NCBI GenBank assembly: GCA_033725935.1
Contig: MU867064.1
Coordinates: forward strand, 806,001 to 870,000
DNA length: 64,000 bases
Origin: Cladorrhinum sp. PSN259
Taxonomy: Eukaryota > Ascomycota > Sordariomycetes > Sordariales > Podosporaceae
Reading direction: 5' to 3'
How positions within the stretch are numbered: position 1 is the first letter of the stretch; every line of letters begins with the position of its first letter. The notes beneath the pieces were generated by a model. It searched no databases. It was not told the origin of the DNA and was given only the letters and a program-made list of their open reading frames with translations. The translations under genes were made by a program, and so were the position numbers. This document shows, piece by piece, positions 53,808-64,000 of this stretch.

Positions 53808-54833
53808 ATGGGACTCATTCATTTGGGCCTTTGGGCCTTGGTCCCTCTTTCGGTCCTCGTTGGCATTGTCTCTGCGGTTCCTGCTCTCAATCTCAATGAT
53901 GTAATCACCAAGCGTGGCTCCCAGGCGGAGACAACAGAGACCGTAGAGACCACGGAAAGTGTCGTCTGGCGGCCCCCATATCTTGAAGTGGATGAGGAGG
54001 ACGAGAACGAAGAGGAGGATGAGTCTGATCACTACCACTGGTGGGGCCACAAGTCCTACAACTCGCGAAACTGGGATGATGATTTAGTCCAACTCGACGA
54101 GCATCTGCGTGCTCATTTTAAATGGGATGTTGACACGAAGGAGTCCTGGTCAGACTCTGGATCTGGCTCAGACTCGAGCGCATCTTCTGGGAGTGGTTCC
54201 GACAGCGGCCCTGAGAGCGAACATGAATCCTGGCGCAACACCAACAACAATTACGAACGTTATGATTATGAGAACAACAACAAGAACAATGACGAGGAAC
54301 AAGACTATTTGAAGCCTGATTGGACTGAGCCCAGGTGAGAGAGATAGACACAAACTTCAATTTGTTGTCCTTTCTTACTGTTTAATGGCTTTGTCCTCTG
54401 ACACATCATTCGATATTTCAGCGCAAGCATGACCAACTTGGTTCTGCACCGCGGAATTGGTACCGTGTATTCAGCTAAAGGAAGACCTGGCTCATGCGGC
54501 ATCACCCACGGTGATGATGCCTACATCGTTGCTCTTGGCAACAGCTTCATGAATTGGGAATACAAGTCCTCACACTGCGGGCGTCGAATCCGCGCGAAGA
54601 ACGTTGGAGCAAACTATCGTGTCGGCGGCAAGGGCAACGCCATTGAAGTGGTTGTGGCCGACACCTGCGCATCTTGCCGCGGCAACCACATTGACTTCTC
54701 GCATGCTGCATGGGATGCGTTGACGGATTACTCAACGCACGGCCAGATTAATCTCGAGTGGTAGGTCCCAGCGTGCTTCTCCTGCAAAGGTTGAGCAGTA
54801 CTAATTGTGTTGCTTAGGGCTTTCCTTGATTAA
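53808..54833 (+). CDS. secreted double-psi beta-barrel (RlpA/expansin-like) protein
   Basis: Three exons (53808-54334, 54422-54760, 54818-54833) give 293 aa. Introns are 87 and 57 bp, with the last exon only 16 nt (ends EWAFLD). The ATG at 53808 opens a signal peptide (MGLIHLGLWALVPLSVLVGIVSA) followed by a short pro-region ending ITKR, a Kex2-type cleavage site. Residues ~55-175 form a very acidic, then Ser/Gly-, then Asn-rich linker. After intron 1 comes a ~115-residue domain: GIGTVYSAKGRPGSCG, HCGRRIRA, KGNAIEVVVADTCASCRGNHIDFSHAAWDAL. This fits the barwin/RlpA-like fold (GTxY start, conserved Asp near DTC and HIDFS). Such proteins bind or loosen wall polysaccharides or act as effectors in other fungi. 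The exact role is unknown. Confidence 0.85.
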
Positions 54834-55311
54834 ATGACCCGCATAGCAATGTCGTTATGGCCTGCCTTCAGCAATGTTGAACATGTGCACAGGGCTGTGT
54901 GGCAAGAACTGTTTCGGCCATCAAGGTAGATACAAGCCTTGTGGGAATAGGATCAAAAGAGAATGGGGGGCAATCTATTTGGCAACAAAAGCAGCGCCCC
55001 GAATAGAGATCTATCACAATGAATCTAACAATCCACAGCCAACCAGCCATCCCAAGAAACACAAAAACTCAGACCATTGCCAAAAAATCATCAACGGTCT
55101 TGAAGGTAGTTTGTGGCACGATGGAACCTTTATGGTATACCATTGCCATTCCGCCATGCCATACCATGGATCCTAGTGTAAAACGCAAAAAAAGTAAAAG
55201 AAAAAGAAAAAACTGGAACACTGGGTATCGCCATCTCGTAAAAAGTTTCTTAATCCCTCTCCAAGGCAAATTGCTGAATGCGCTTTCAACCTCTCACACC
55301 TGCGTGTATTC
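54834..55311. other. convergent 3' flank
   Basis: About 480 bp lies between two convergent genes, AT-rich with A-rich runs near 55185-55215. No gene is seen. Confidence 0.5.
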
Positions 55312-55566
55312 TTATATCTTCTCCCAGTGATCTTCTCCACTCATCCAACCCATCTTCATATTCCGTCGGCCGCTCGTAAGCAAGTTCTCGTCCTTGGCCT
55401 GCCTGAGCTTGATGATCTGGCACTCGGTGCACCGTTGCGCCTTGTTCGGCTTGCCCTTCCTGCCAATCTCGACTCTATCGCAGTACTTGTGTTTGACCTC
55501 CTGCGTCCATTCTAGAGGCGTCGTCTTGGTCCCTGCGCGGGCAGCTCGATCGAGTGATTTGCCCAT
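55312..55566 (-). CDS. small basic Cys-containing protein, unknown function
   Basis: This is an 84-residue frame from the ATG at 55566. It is hydrophilic and basic, with three Cys in the pattern C-x16-C-x2-C: YCDRVEIGRKGKPNK, then QRCTECQIIKLRQ. Trp residues lie near both ends (PLEWTQE, GWMSGEDHWEKI). No signal peptide or membrane segment is seen. Almost every codon ends in G or C, unlike the flanks, which strongly supports coding. I do not recognise the family. The CTEC pair could help bind a metal or nucleic acid, which is inference. Confidence 0.6.
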   Translation of the reverse strand: MGKSLDRAARAGTKTTPLEWTQEVKHKYCDRVEIGRKGKPNKAQRCTECQIIKLRQAKDENLLTSGRRNMKMGWMSGEDHWEKI

Positions 55567-56231
55567 GTTGTTTGTGCTTTGTTATGTGTTGTACGCTGGA
55601 TGCGTGTTTCAGATCGCCCGAGCGCAGCGTGGTTCACTCGGCGGTAAGGCAGGTAGGTATGTATGTATGAAAAAGAGAAATGTTCGAAATAACTTTTTAT
55701 CTTTCTTGTTTTAGAAGAAAAAGGCTCTTGCTTGTAGTTTTAGGGGTTAAAAGGAATCAGAGGTGGAATTCGATGGCAGATCAAAGATCCAAATATTACA
55801 AACCCCATTTCGGTCTTTGTGCGTCTGATGTGGCGTGGTGTGACACAAAGCGAAGTAGATCCTGCTCAGGCGGTGGTCTGTCACATCAGCACCCCCGCGA
55901 ATGCATCACCTGGCTGATGTCATCATGTTACTATTATCGGAGATAACCGCGAGCCTGGCCAAACTTCGCCACAACCATGCTACCATCTCTAACCCTAACC
56001 CCGCCAAGCACACAATGACAAGATACCTGGATCGATCAGAAACCCAGATTATGAGGGAAAGTTCATCAAAGTTTGTTTGTACGCATACGTGAAAAAATCA
56101 ATGCAAATAAGCTCCTGCTCCTGCGCTACTTCGCTACCTGGGTATATGCTCGTCCTGTCCTCGTTATGTACAATTCATCAAATCGCTTCATGTAAAAACC
56201 TACACTCCCAATGTATATCAATTTGCCATGC
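55567..56231. other. intergenic spacer
   Basis: About 665 bp between two minus-strand genes, presumed promoter of the small protein and 3' flank of the MFS gene. It contains two copies of CTAACCC (near 55990), judged trivial. No gene is seen. Confidence 0.5.
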
Positions 56232-58684
56232 TCAGGCGGTTTCGTTACTCTCATCGACCACCACCACGACGTAACGATTTGAAGTCGTCTCAGGAAACTC
56301 CGGGTCTCCAGATTCTTCTGTCACCGACACGGAGTGATTGTCTGTACTGTCTGATGACACCAATTGCGCTGTTCCGTCCAGCGCGTTGATAGCGACAACA
56401 TGGTGCTGATGACGCGCAAGTAACTCCGGCGGCGCTGTCCCTTCGGCAAACACCACCACATGCCGTTTTGGTCTTTCGCCTTCTGGGACGATTGATCTCT
56501 CTTCATCAATCACATACCGGCTGCCCGTCGCCAACATAGGATCGGTCGATGGGGCATGCGGTGCTTCCCGCATCACGTACCGCCTCTCGTGATTTGTTCG
56601 AGTGCTTTCTGCGGTCTTTGGCTGCTCGGACGAAGTTTGTGCGGGGGTCTCAAGTGCAACCTGGAAGCGAACCTGCTGAGACTTTGTCGAGTCGAGGCTG
56701 CCGGGGCTTGCCGTAGTTGCAACCGAAAAGTTATCGACGCTAAAGTGTCGGCGGTGAGGCTGTTCCTTCCCGGCACTGGGTGTTACGTTTCTTGACCCTT
56801 GCGCACTTGAATTTGCAACTCCCTTCTTGCTCCGGGGAGAACTAGCTTTTCCTTTGCGGTGATTTGAGCTCCCACGCTGACGGTCATTGGCCAGCAGCGG
56901 TGCAGATTCCTCATCATATCCAGCTTCCGCACGGCGCCGCTCAATTTCTGGATGCGAGCTGCCAATCCAACCTTGAAGGAAGAGCAAGCATAGCACGCCT
57001 GTAAAGCCACTTACAACAGCAAGAGCCTTCGTTAGAGTCTCCCAATTCCAAACCCAGCTGATAGCACCGGCAAACAACGGACCAGCCAGACCACCCCAAG
57101 CATAAGCAATACTCGGAAGGCTGGTGGCCTGAGCTGCTGCACTCATAGGGTCATTAACAGCCGAAGGCCCAACAATCCTTGTGACTTCCTTGATCAATGG
57201 GTCCGCAGCAATTCCCAGGGCCAAAGATAAAGCGGCTAGCGTCAAGAAAATCGCAAGCCGGTTTGCATCGGCATCCCCACTCAGCCATCCTAGAAACAAA
57301 AACGCGGGAACGGAGGCCAAGAAGCCAGTGGCGGTGAAGAATCGAGCTGATTTGGGAGCTGCGCCTGTCAGTGCGCCTGCGAGTGGTCCAACCAGGACTG
57401 CTGGAGCTGACAAGGCCACAAAGATAAACCCAGTCGCTGATACGGGCCAGCCGAAGTCTTGCCTTGCTAGAACAGGGAGCACCGTCTGCAGCGAGGTAGC
57501 AAGGAGGCCAATGACAAGATAGCCAAACCCAGCCACCAGAAGTTGAGGACTCCACGATGATGGCTCTGCAGAAATGGTGGAAAGATTGCTTGATCTTGCG
57601 GAGGCGATTGATGCGGGGGAAGAGGGCCTGGAGGTTCTGCTTGACCTCCCACCGGACCTCGGGCTATGGTCTGACGAGATGGCACCATATCCGGGTGCAG
57701 TATCCGTAACTGTTTCCTCCTCTTGATCGATGATGGTCGAGATTTTTGGGGTGATGTTCGCCGCAATCAAGCCGAGGAAGACGTTGACAGCAATGATTCC
57801 GTAGGCAACGTAAAAGACAATCTCGTTGTTAGAAGAGCCGGACAGATAACCGGAAATGGCGGGGGCTACTGTCATTGCAGAGCTCTGGATAACGGCCCAG
57901 TTGATCCATGAGAGGGTGCCATCCGTGCCGTTGATACCAGCGGCCGTGGCCAGGATTGACGAGCAGGTTGCCGTAATTGCGGCAGTGGCGAGTCCGTGGA
58001 GGGCTCTCGAGAGGAGTATAAGATAAAGGTTGAAGGAGAACTGCAGGAGTGCAAATGCACCTGCAGCAAACCCAAGACCAGCTAGGAGGATAACCCAAGC
58101 CAACGAACCCTGTGGCGTGAGAAAGGGCATCAATGCTGTTGGAAGATGTCAGTCACACTGTCGGCACCAAAGAGCAGACGCTGGTTAAACATACGTGATA
58201 CCACAGCAAATGCACCGCCATACGAGGCGACGAAGATGGCTGCCCAAACCTGGAGTTGCTCGGGCGGAATGTCTGCCTTGCGTTGCAGGATCGAGGGTAC
58301 CAAAGGAATGATGAGGCCGGAAAGAAAGGCATCTGTAAAGGCGGCAAACTTTGCCAGCGCAACCAGAGAGAACATGATGCCCGAACTGGTGGTTGGAGAT
58401 GAGTTTCGTTGTGGTTGTCGTCGACGGTGTCGTCGTCCAGGACTAGCCACGGCCGTTGTGGCCATGGAGTTGGGATCTTGGGGAGAAGTTGGGATGGCAG
58501 GGGCGATGCCAGCATCACCAGCATCTTTTGCGGGCGCAGAGGGTTGCGACTTGTGCGATTCGTTGTCAATGTTCCGCGTCACCAGCGCGTCGTCCGCCTC
58601 ATCTTGGTCGTCGTGTGCATGAGTGTTGACAGCCGCTGCCGGGCGGTCAACCCGGCCCGCCGGAGAAGAAGAATCCTCGGCCAT
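56232..58684 (-). CDS. DHA1-like MFS transporter with long cytosolic tail
   Basis: Two exons (58684-58195 and 58135-56232; 59-bp intron, donor GTATGT, branch CTGAC, acceptor CAACAG) give 797 aa. A ~115-residue charged head precedes TM1 (IMFSLVALAKFAAFTDAFLSG). Splicing joins VVS to PLMPFLTPQGSLAW. About 12 helices are visible, with a Ser-rich central loop (RSGGRSSRTSRPSSPAS). The tail after residue ~570 is long, hydrophilic and rich in Ser, Arg and Glu. Helices such as LYLILLSRALHGLATAAITA and the acidic/Pro patterns resemble the vesicular-amine/DHA1 drug:H+ antiporter branch. The substrate is unknown. An upstream in-frame ATG at 58750 would add 22 residues (MRHAPLTGS...). The start MAEDSSS at 58684 is preferred because fungal MFS heads usually begin in a charged segment. 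Confidence 0.82.
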
Positions 58685-59564
58685 CGACAACCGAAACCTT
58701 TCAGTAAGAATATACAGACCAAGGCTGCCTGTTAAAGGAGCATGGCGCATAGGCAGGTATATAAAAAGAAGAGGTGAGATGATCCACCCTCTTCCCGTCT
58801 GCCTACCGCCCGCAGTTATCTCTGCCTGCGGGGGCTGGAGGCGTCCGGAAGGTGGGACCAGTCGACGTCAAATCTCCCCCGCTCAGACTGCCCCGCTGCA
58901 CCCGCATCGTTCGAGTTTGCCGATGGATGCGTTCATTGGAGAAACAACTGCCAAGCTTCAAACAGCGGGTTCTCAGGAGTGCGCGCCAAGTCCGTGTAGG
59001 CAGGGTCCCACGCACCTCCGGGATCCCCAAGGGACCCCCAAACCGTTTTCAGTGCATCTCCACAGGGTCTCCTGGTCTTATCGACCGTTGATGTTCAAAG
59101 AATCCACCTCCATGCTACCATCCCCCCGCTCTTGGGCAGCCGAGAGCTCCTCCCGTGACGACGACGACATCAGATGGCACTTGTGGTGTCATCAGTGCTG
59201 TGTTGCTCTTGGTCACTCAGTTAACCACCGACCACAGCCTATCGACCTGTGTTACTATTTTCTACCCCCCTTTTCGTGCGCAGCTATTTTGTCACACGTT
59301 GACTTGACAAAAGACCCGATCCCCGTCGTTTTCTCGTCATTCTGTCTTGGGCAGTGATATCAGGTTCCAGGCTTGCCAGGTTGGGATTCGTCTGACTTGA
59401 GAGCTTGTGAGTTGGCAGCAAGCTAATCTGGATCAACTCCCCTCTCTCTTCACATGCAAAGTTGGAACATTGACATCGAATTCATTGGTCCCAGGTGCTG
59501 GGCCTTCCACTCACTATTCTAAGCTTCCACAATCTTGAAGTACATACAAGAACTCCCAATCGGA
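58685..59564. other. intergenic spacer
   Basis: About 880 bp between the MFS start (-) and the F-box stop (-), holding the MFS promoter. The overlapping 244-codon plus-strand frame (58623-59357) lacks any domain and is rejected. Confidence 0.5.
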
Positions 59565-60626
59565 CTACTGATCCGCCACTTTTTCCTCCGAATACTCACC
59601 GTCATCATCCCACTCCGCACCCTTACTCAACTTGATCCTTCTGCCAGTCAAGCCATCAAACGCTTGCATCTGAATATCCGGATCGGTATGCGTCAATATC
59701 CTCACCATTTTTGGAGCCGCCATCTGTGTCACAAGAACTTGCGCCTGGCTCTCCATCTCCGCTTTCAGTTGAGGGAACTTGTCTTTGGATGAACCGCAAC
59801 CTACGGCATGGGCCGCCGGAAGGTCCGGGTGTGACCCATCGGACGTACTGAGGTTGATGAGAATTTCGTTCAGACGCAGACTGGTGCTGTGTTGTTGGGG
59901 TTTGAGAACATTGGCACAGATAGTCCGCATGCGCAGTCGCAAACGTCGTAACGTAGTGAGAAGCGCAGCGATGTTCGTGCAGACTTGGCATGCTCCAGCG
60001 CGCTCTCGCGGCGGCGGTTCAAGTTTGGTACCACACAGATCTAGTTCTAAACTGTTTAGGTTGGTGGCTGATAAGAAGGGACGTATCGTGGTTGTATCAA
60101 GGTAATCGTTGGGAAGCAGCATGGTGGCTTGGATTTGTAGGGCGCGCATTTTCCGTGCTCCGTTGATGGAAGCGGCCAGGCGCACGAGATCCTCATTCAG
60201 CTCTTCTACCGGGTTTGCGCGGCTGTGAAGCTTTTGCATGAAGTCTGTGAGCTGTCTTAGGGCTTGCATGCGTGCATCGTATCCTTGGATGTCCAACATG
60301 GTTCTGATACTTGGAGCAGCTCCGGCACGTGAATCGTATTGAGAATATGTCGAATAGGAGCGCCAGTGCTTCATTTGCTCCAGATCTACCACCAAGGTTT
60401 CCACACTGTCTTTGACTTGACGTAGACTGGATTCCGCAGACGGAGAAGAGACCAAGCGTCGCAGTGTCTTGGGAGTAACGCGTAGATCCCGGGAGCGCTG
60501 AGCAAGGGCAAGTTGGCTCCACCGCCTACAGACTGTGAGACGTGACGAATCAGAGCGAAAATATGATGAGCCGACATGATCGAATATCTCGAGTAAGATT
60601 TCGGAGTGAAGTTCGAGGAGCAACAT
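59565..60626 (-). CDS. F-box protein
   Basis: This is a 353-aa single-exon frame from the ATG at 60626. The first ~45 residues form an F-box (LLELHSEILLEIFDHVG, then LTVCRRWSQLALAQRSRDLR), the Skp1-binding element of SCF ubiquitin ligases. The rest is helical with scattered Leu-rich stretches (LNSLELDLCGTK, LRRLRLRMRTI), suggesting degenerate repeats as the substrate-recognition part. The C-terminus is acidic (EWDDDGEYSEEK). The target protein cannot be inferred. It is the last clear gene in the window. Confidence 0.82.
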   Translation of the reverse strand: MLLLELHSEILLEIFDHVGSSYFRSDSSRLTVCRRWSQLALAQRSRDLRVTPKTLRRLVSSPSAESSLRQVKDSVETLVVDLEQMKHWRSYSTYSQYDSRAGAAPSIRTMLDIQGYDARMQALRQLTDFMQKLHSRANPVEELNEDLVRLAASINGARKMRALQIQATMLLPNDYLDTTTIRPFLSATNLNSLELDLCGTKLEPPPRERAGACQVCTNIAALLTTLRRLRLRMRTICANVLKPQQHSTSLRLNEILINLSTSDGSHPDLPAAHAVGCGSSKDKFPQLKAEMESQAQVLVTQMAAPKMVRILTHTDPDIQMQAFDGLTGRRIKLSKGAEWDDDGEYSEEKVADQ

Positions 60627-60805
60627 GGTGTTTTGGGAAGGGCAAGGAAGGGGGACGGTGTCGGTGGATCCGAGGAAGAGTAGTCAAATAAAAAATATAA
60701 TTTGAAATAGAAGCCGTACAAACCAGACTTTCAAATCAGTTGCCAGTGTCGCAACGGCCATGCGACAAAAAGAACCAAGGTTTAGCAATCAGATCCAGGA
60801 GGCAT

Positions 60806-61060
60806 CTATACCTTACTGCGATTAATAAAAACGAGAAGCGGTCTAAGAGCGTGTTGGATACGTGTCACTTTATAAGATTGAATTCTTCTTCCAGGTTCAT
60901 CCCCCCGGGTGCGGTAACCGCACGAGGAACAGTCAGATTGTGAATTACTGCATGAGTATGTCTCACAAAGGCCGGGTAGGACCACACCCGAGACAGTGAG
61001 CCATAATAGGAATGCCAGAGACCAAGCACAACCTATCAATCTTTCAGGTGGCCACACCAT
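60806..61060 (-). CDS. possible small secreted Cys-containing protein (weak)
   Basis: This is an 84-residue frame from the ATG at 61060. The first ~32 residues are hydrophobic and signal-peptide-like (LIGCAWSLAFLLWLTVSGVV). Four Cys follow in CETYSCSNSQSDCSSC. The remainder is basic with no further Cys. There is no homology claim. It may be chance. Confidence 0.2.
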   Translation of the reverse strand: MVWPPERLIGCAWSLAFLLWLTVSGVVLPGLCETYSCSNSQSDCSSCGYRTRGDEPGRRIQSYKVTRIQHALRPLLVFINRSKV

Positions 61061-63480
61061 GCATGTCGAGATCTCCGAAGGCTAGCATTCTAGAAGGTGG
61101 TTGGCCAGTGAGGTCGCCGAAGAGGGATACATGCAGGATGGTTGCAGCAGGACCTCTAATTTAAAACTCAAATATTCAACCGCCGGAGCCGGAGGTGCAA
61201 GCCTCGCCATTTTTACTCCAGTGTGGTCGAATCCCGCCGGTGCCTTCCTTGCTTGTGGGGATGCAGGCAGCTCAGTCGTCACAAAGTGGTCCGACCAGAA
61301 CGAACGAAACCTGGAGAGTATGGGAAACCAGTGTGAAGAAATTGGTGAATTCCAGGCAGACAAATGCGGAGTAAAGTCATATATCAAACTTTCAGTTGTT
61401 GATCTGCATATGAATCAGTCGCTCTGATGTGAGTGAAATTGAACCGTGTAAATATAAGGCTTCAATATCCTCATTTTGGGTTCCCACACTCCTCAACAGC
61501 AATCTAGGGGTATGTCAATGTCAGTATCAGGGCAGTTGGCGAGTGAATCGAAACTTACAAAATCTTACGTATCAACAGGTGGAGGTCTATGACAGCAACC
61601 CAAGCCCAGCTGGCATCGACGGAATCATCTTGTCCAGAAATTATCAACAGTAGCAGTTCGAATTTGGGGCGCAATCAAAAATCTAGACTCGAGAATGACG
61701 GGGAGTCTGATTTCTGACATACTGCCTCCTAGTCACACCCTCTCCCAATATATATATGAATATCATATCAGAGGTGACCCGTAATGGCCTCTTACCTATA
61801 CCGGTGAACAGAAATCGTCAGCTAAGCGCTAGAAAAGTGTGCATTGACTAATGCCATCAAGAGATACATGCGCGAGGCACGGGAGGGTCGCTTAAGTGTT
61901 ACTCAACAATCATTAGTCCTTCTAAGCGATGATGTGTGTATGCCCAACCCAATGCCCAAACTCTCTGTAAGCACGTTCAGTGGAAGAAATATGAAGCATA
62001 TACATAGTGCAGAATCTGGAGTGGCATTGTCATTGCTGAAACAGCCGGGCAATTCTGTATGACTTGCAGATTTTCAATAGGAGTGAGTACAAGTGGCGCG
62101 ACTGCTTTTCGGCCAAAAGCGCCATACTATGACCAAGTGGGAGGAAGGCAAAGGAAGGAGTTTCGTAGATTATCACCTCAACTAGACTATTTGGGGAGTT
62201 TATGATTCGGGATCATGTTTTTATACTGAGGCCGCACCAGGCAGCTATCGAGTTCTTCTCGTCTTAGTATCATCATTTTGATCTGTCCATCCCTTGATCT
62301 TTACCACTCAAATCAGTTGTGAGGACCGAGTTATTCCAGGGCTCGTCCACTTTGGTCTCACTAAGCCATCTGTTGAGCGAGTAATCGTCGGGTGAAGCCT
62401 GGTTCTGGTCATCCCCATTGCCGTGGATTGATTCATTTCCTGGTGGTGTAGGTTCTTTATCGTCTTTTTTGGGAGGTGTTGTATCGTCCATGATATGTAT
62501 CTTAGACTTCAAAAAAGAAAGTTCCTTGTTGCTTTTGAAATTCGTACTTCTGAAGAGGGTTTGCTTTCAAGGCAAGTTCTGGGAGACATTGTGTCAGTTT
62601 TCTATCAAACTACTGGTAGCTGTTAGGTGTCATAGGGTACATACCTTATTCAGCGAATGAAATCTGTTCGTTGACAGGAAGAAATTATTGAATGTTTGAA
62701 TGTTGGATTATATAAATCAGTCTGTCAATATGAAGAGAAGAGCTAATGCTGTCATTACTAGATAGTATATATACTTTTACACCACATAATGAGTTCTTAT
62801 TGCTTCCACACACGACTTTATTGTATGGTTCACTCACATTTTTCCTCCGGTATACTACTTTTCCAAACATGTTTCATATCTATTCAGGACAATAAAACTT
62901 TCAAGCGACGAAAACAACCCATGCACAGCCTCTCCGAGTCTTTCCAATGTCCTGGAGACACTGCCAGCACAGGCTCTCTCTCTCTCACCTGAACCTGAGC
63001 CACCCCCCCCACCCCCCCAACTTTCAATCACCGGAATCATCAGGTGATGATTGAGATTACTGGCACTTGAGAACTCACCGTTTTAAAAGTTTTGAAACAC
63101 AAACAACTCAGCTCTCTAAAACCCCAGTGCTTGCCTCCAGCCACTCACAGCACTGAATCCAGCCTGAGGCAACCCAACCCCTTGTTTCTTCAAACTCAGC
63201 TCAGCCTCAGCCCAGCAAGGCTTGACTAAGTGAAACCTGCGTCTTCCTATATTCCCGAATCTGTTTCAGGTTTCCGCATGCAAGCAGTCGGGTTAAGCGC
63301 CCAATGAAATTAGGAAATAGAAGAAAATAGAAGAAAACGGGAAATAGGATGAAGTGAAGAAACATGATCCCCACCAAAAAAAAAATTTGGGTGAAACTAA
63401 ATGTAATATCACACAGGGTATAACACATAAATAAATAAAAAAGAACTTGAAAGGAACCGAAAAATTACGTCACCAAAAAT

Positions 63481-63530
63481 GCTACTACACTATCTACCTA
63501 CTACTACACTACCTACAACTACTCACTTTA
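63481..63530. repeat. degenerate CTACTACACT simple repeat
   Basis: Low-complexity CTA/CACT units occur, including two copies of CTACTACACTA separated by CTATC-like spacers. Confidence 0.6.
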
Positions 63531-64000
63531 CTATAATACAATGCAGGCCGGAGTTAAATACAGGTGTGAGTGAGTGAGGGCGGGTGTTTGTTCCATATGA
63601 ACTTGGTGTTACACTACAGCGTCATTCCAACGACACAGAATCAAGGTACCGTACCCAGGTAGCATTTTACCTTTTTCTCTCAACACGAGGTCCCGTCTGC
63701 ATTGCATTACAAGTGACAAAAGAAATGAAAACAAAACAGAATTATATATATATGTTTTGTGACAAAAGTACCGAAGCACATCAAGAGACAAGAAGCAAAC
63801 TTGGAGAAAACTCACTCTATACACGCATACAACTATCTATGGGGATCAGGTTTATAGGAGCCTCAGTGCGATATTACCAGATAGAAATATGGATCATGAA
63901 TGAAGTGCCTGTTTTTTTACTTCCCAGATGTCAATATACAAGATATGATAAAAACGTGAATCCTTCTTCTTGTATGCATTCCACCTCAGTCCTTTTCCTT

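Larger units (their letters stand above)
60627..64000. other. 3.4-kb gene-poor, AT-rich end region
   Basis: No convincing gene is visible. The left edge is the F-box promoter. There are short open frames of uncertain status (60806-61060, 61101-61427, 62273-62512). Simple-sequence DNA includes C-runs near 63001-63020 and CTACTACACT-type repeats at 63481-63530. It may be a relic or a long promoter of a gene beyond 64 kb. Confidence 0.5.

Noticed and set aside
55985..56003. CTAACCCTAACCCC, telomere-like repeat
   Set aside because: Only two units, expected by chance and far from any end signal.
58623..59357. 244-codon plus-strand frame
   Set aside because: Overlaps MFS exon 1 antisense; no domain or signal, and the composition is not coding-like.
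1..64000. A secondary-metabolite cluster, transposon or CRISPR array
   Set aside because: No PKS, NRPS, terpene synthase, transposase, reverse transcriptase or array-like repeat was found among the frames or in the DNA.

Overview
The window is nuclear DNA of a filamentous ascomycete (Pezizomycotina), most likely a Sordariomycete and possibly Hypocreales. Genes are dispersed on both strands. Introns are short (53-81 bp in coding regions), with GTANGT donors and CTAAC/CTGAC branch points a few bases before CAG/TAG. Gene families are typical of moulds: a RIM15-type PAS/kinase/receiver protein, MPH1, MEX67, PMT4, a WSC-domain wall protein, an FRE-type ferric reductase, Zn2Cys6 and C2H2 regulators. 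There is an intron-containing tRNA-Glu. The species call is inference from family resemblance only.

Layout. 0.5-2.9 kb: kelch-propeller single-pass membrane protein (-). 7.0-9.0 kb: mRNA export receptor MEX67 (-), divergent from the DNA repair helicase MPH1 (+, 10.1-13.4 kb). 13.8-14.7 kb: unrecognised, possibly mitochondrial protein (-), divergent from a proline-rich small protein (+, 15.3 kb). 19.3-21.6 kb: C2H2 regulator (+) behind a long upstream region with a probable leader intron. 23.8-26.2 kb: O-mannosyltransferase PMT4 (-), divergent from a RidA/Mmf1 deaminase (+) and a small two-helix membrane protein (+). 29.1 kb: GPI-type WSC protein (-). 30.5 kb: tRNA-Trp (-). 30.8-33.4 kb: eight-exon Zn2Cys6 regulator (-). 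34.8 kb: tRNA-Glu(CTC) with intron (+). 35.3-37.4 kb: phosphate/glycerophosphodiester-type MFS permease (-). 39.9-45.9 kb: RIM15-like kinase (-). 50.0-52.1 kb: ferric reductase (+). 52.4 kb: small LEA-like stress protein (-). 53.8-54.8 kb: secreted double-psi beta-barrel protein (+). 55.3 kb: small conserved-looking protein (-). 56.2-58.7 kb: DHA1-type MFS transporter (-). 59.6-60.6 kb: F-box protein (-). 60.6-64 kb: gene-poor, AT-rich, low complexity.

How the genes relate. I see no secondary-metabolite cluster, CRISPR array, transposon or prophage. Most genes are housekeeping, and neighbours are not obviously functionally linked. Several fit general nutrient/stress physiology: RIM15, the ferric reductase with an iron-GATA-like site, the LEA-like gene with CRE-like sites, and the Git1/Pho84-type permease. 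The most checkable oddities are a Glu at the phospho-acceptor position of the RIM15 receiver domain, in-frame alternative acceptors and two start codons in the RidA gene, and the dyad plus iron-GATA motif before the ferric reductase. No previously undescribed multi-gene system is evident.
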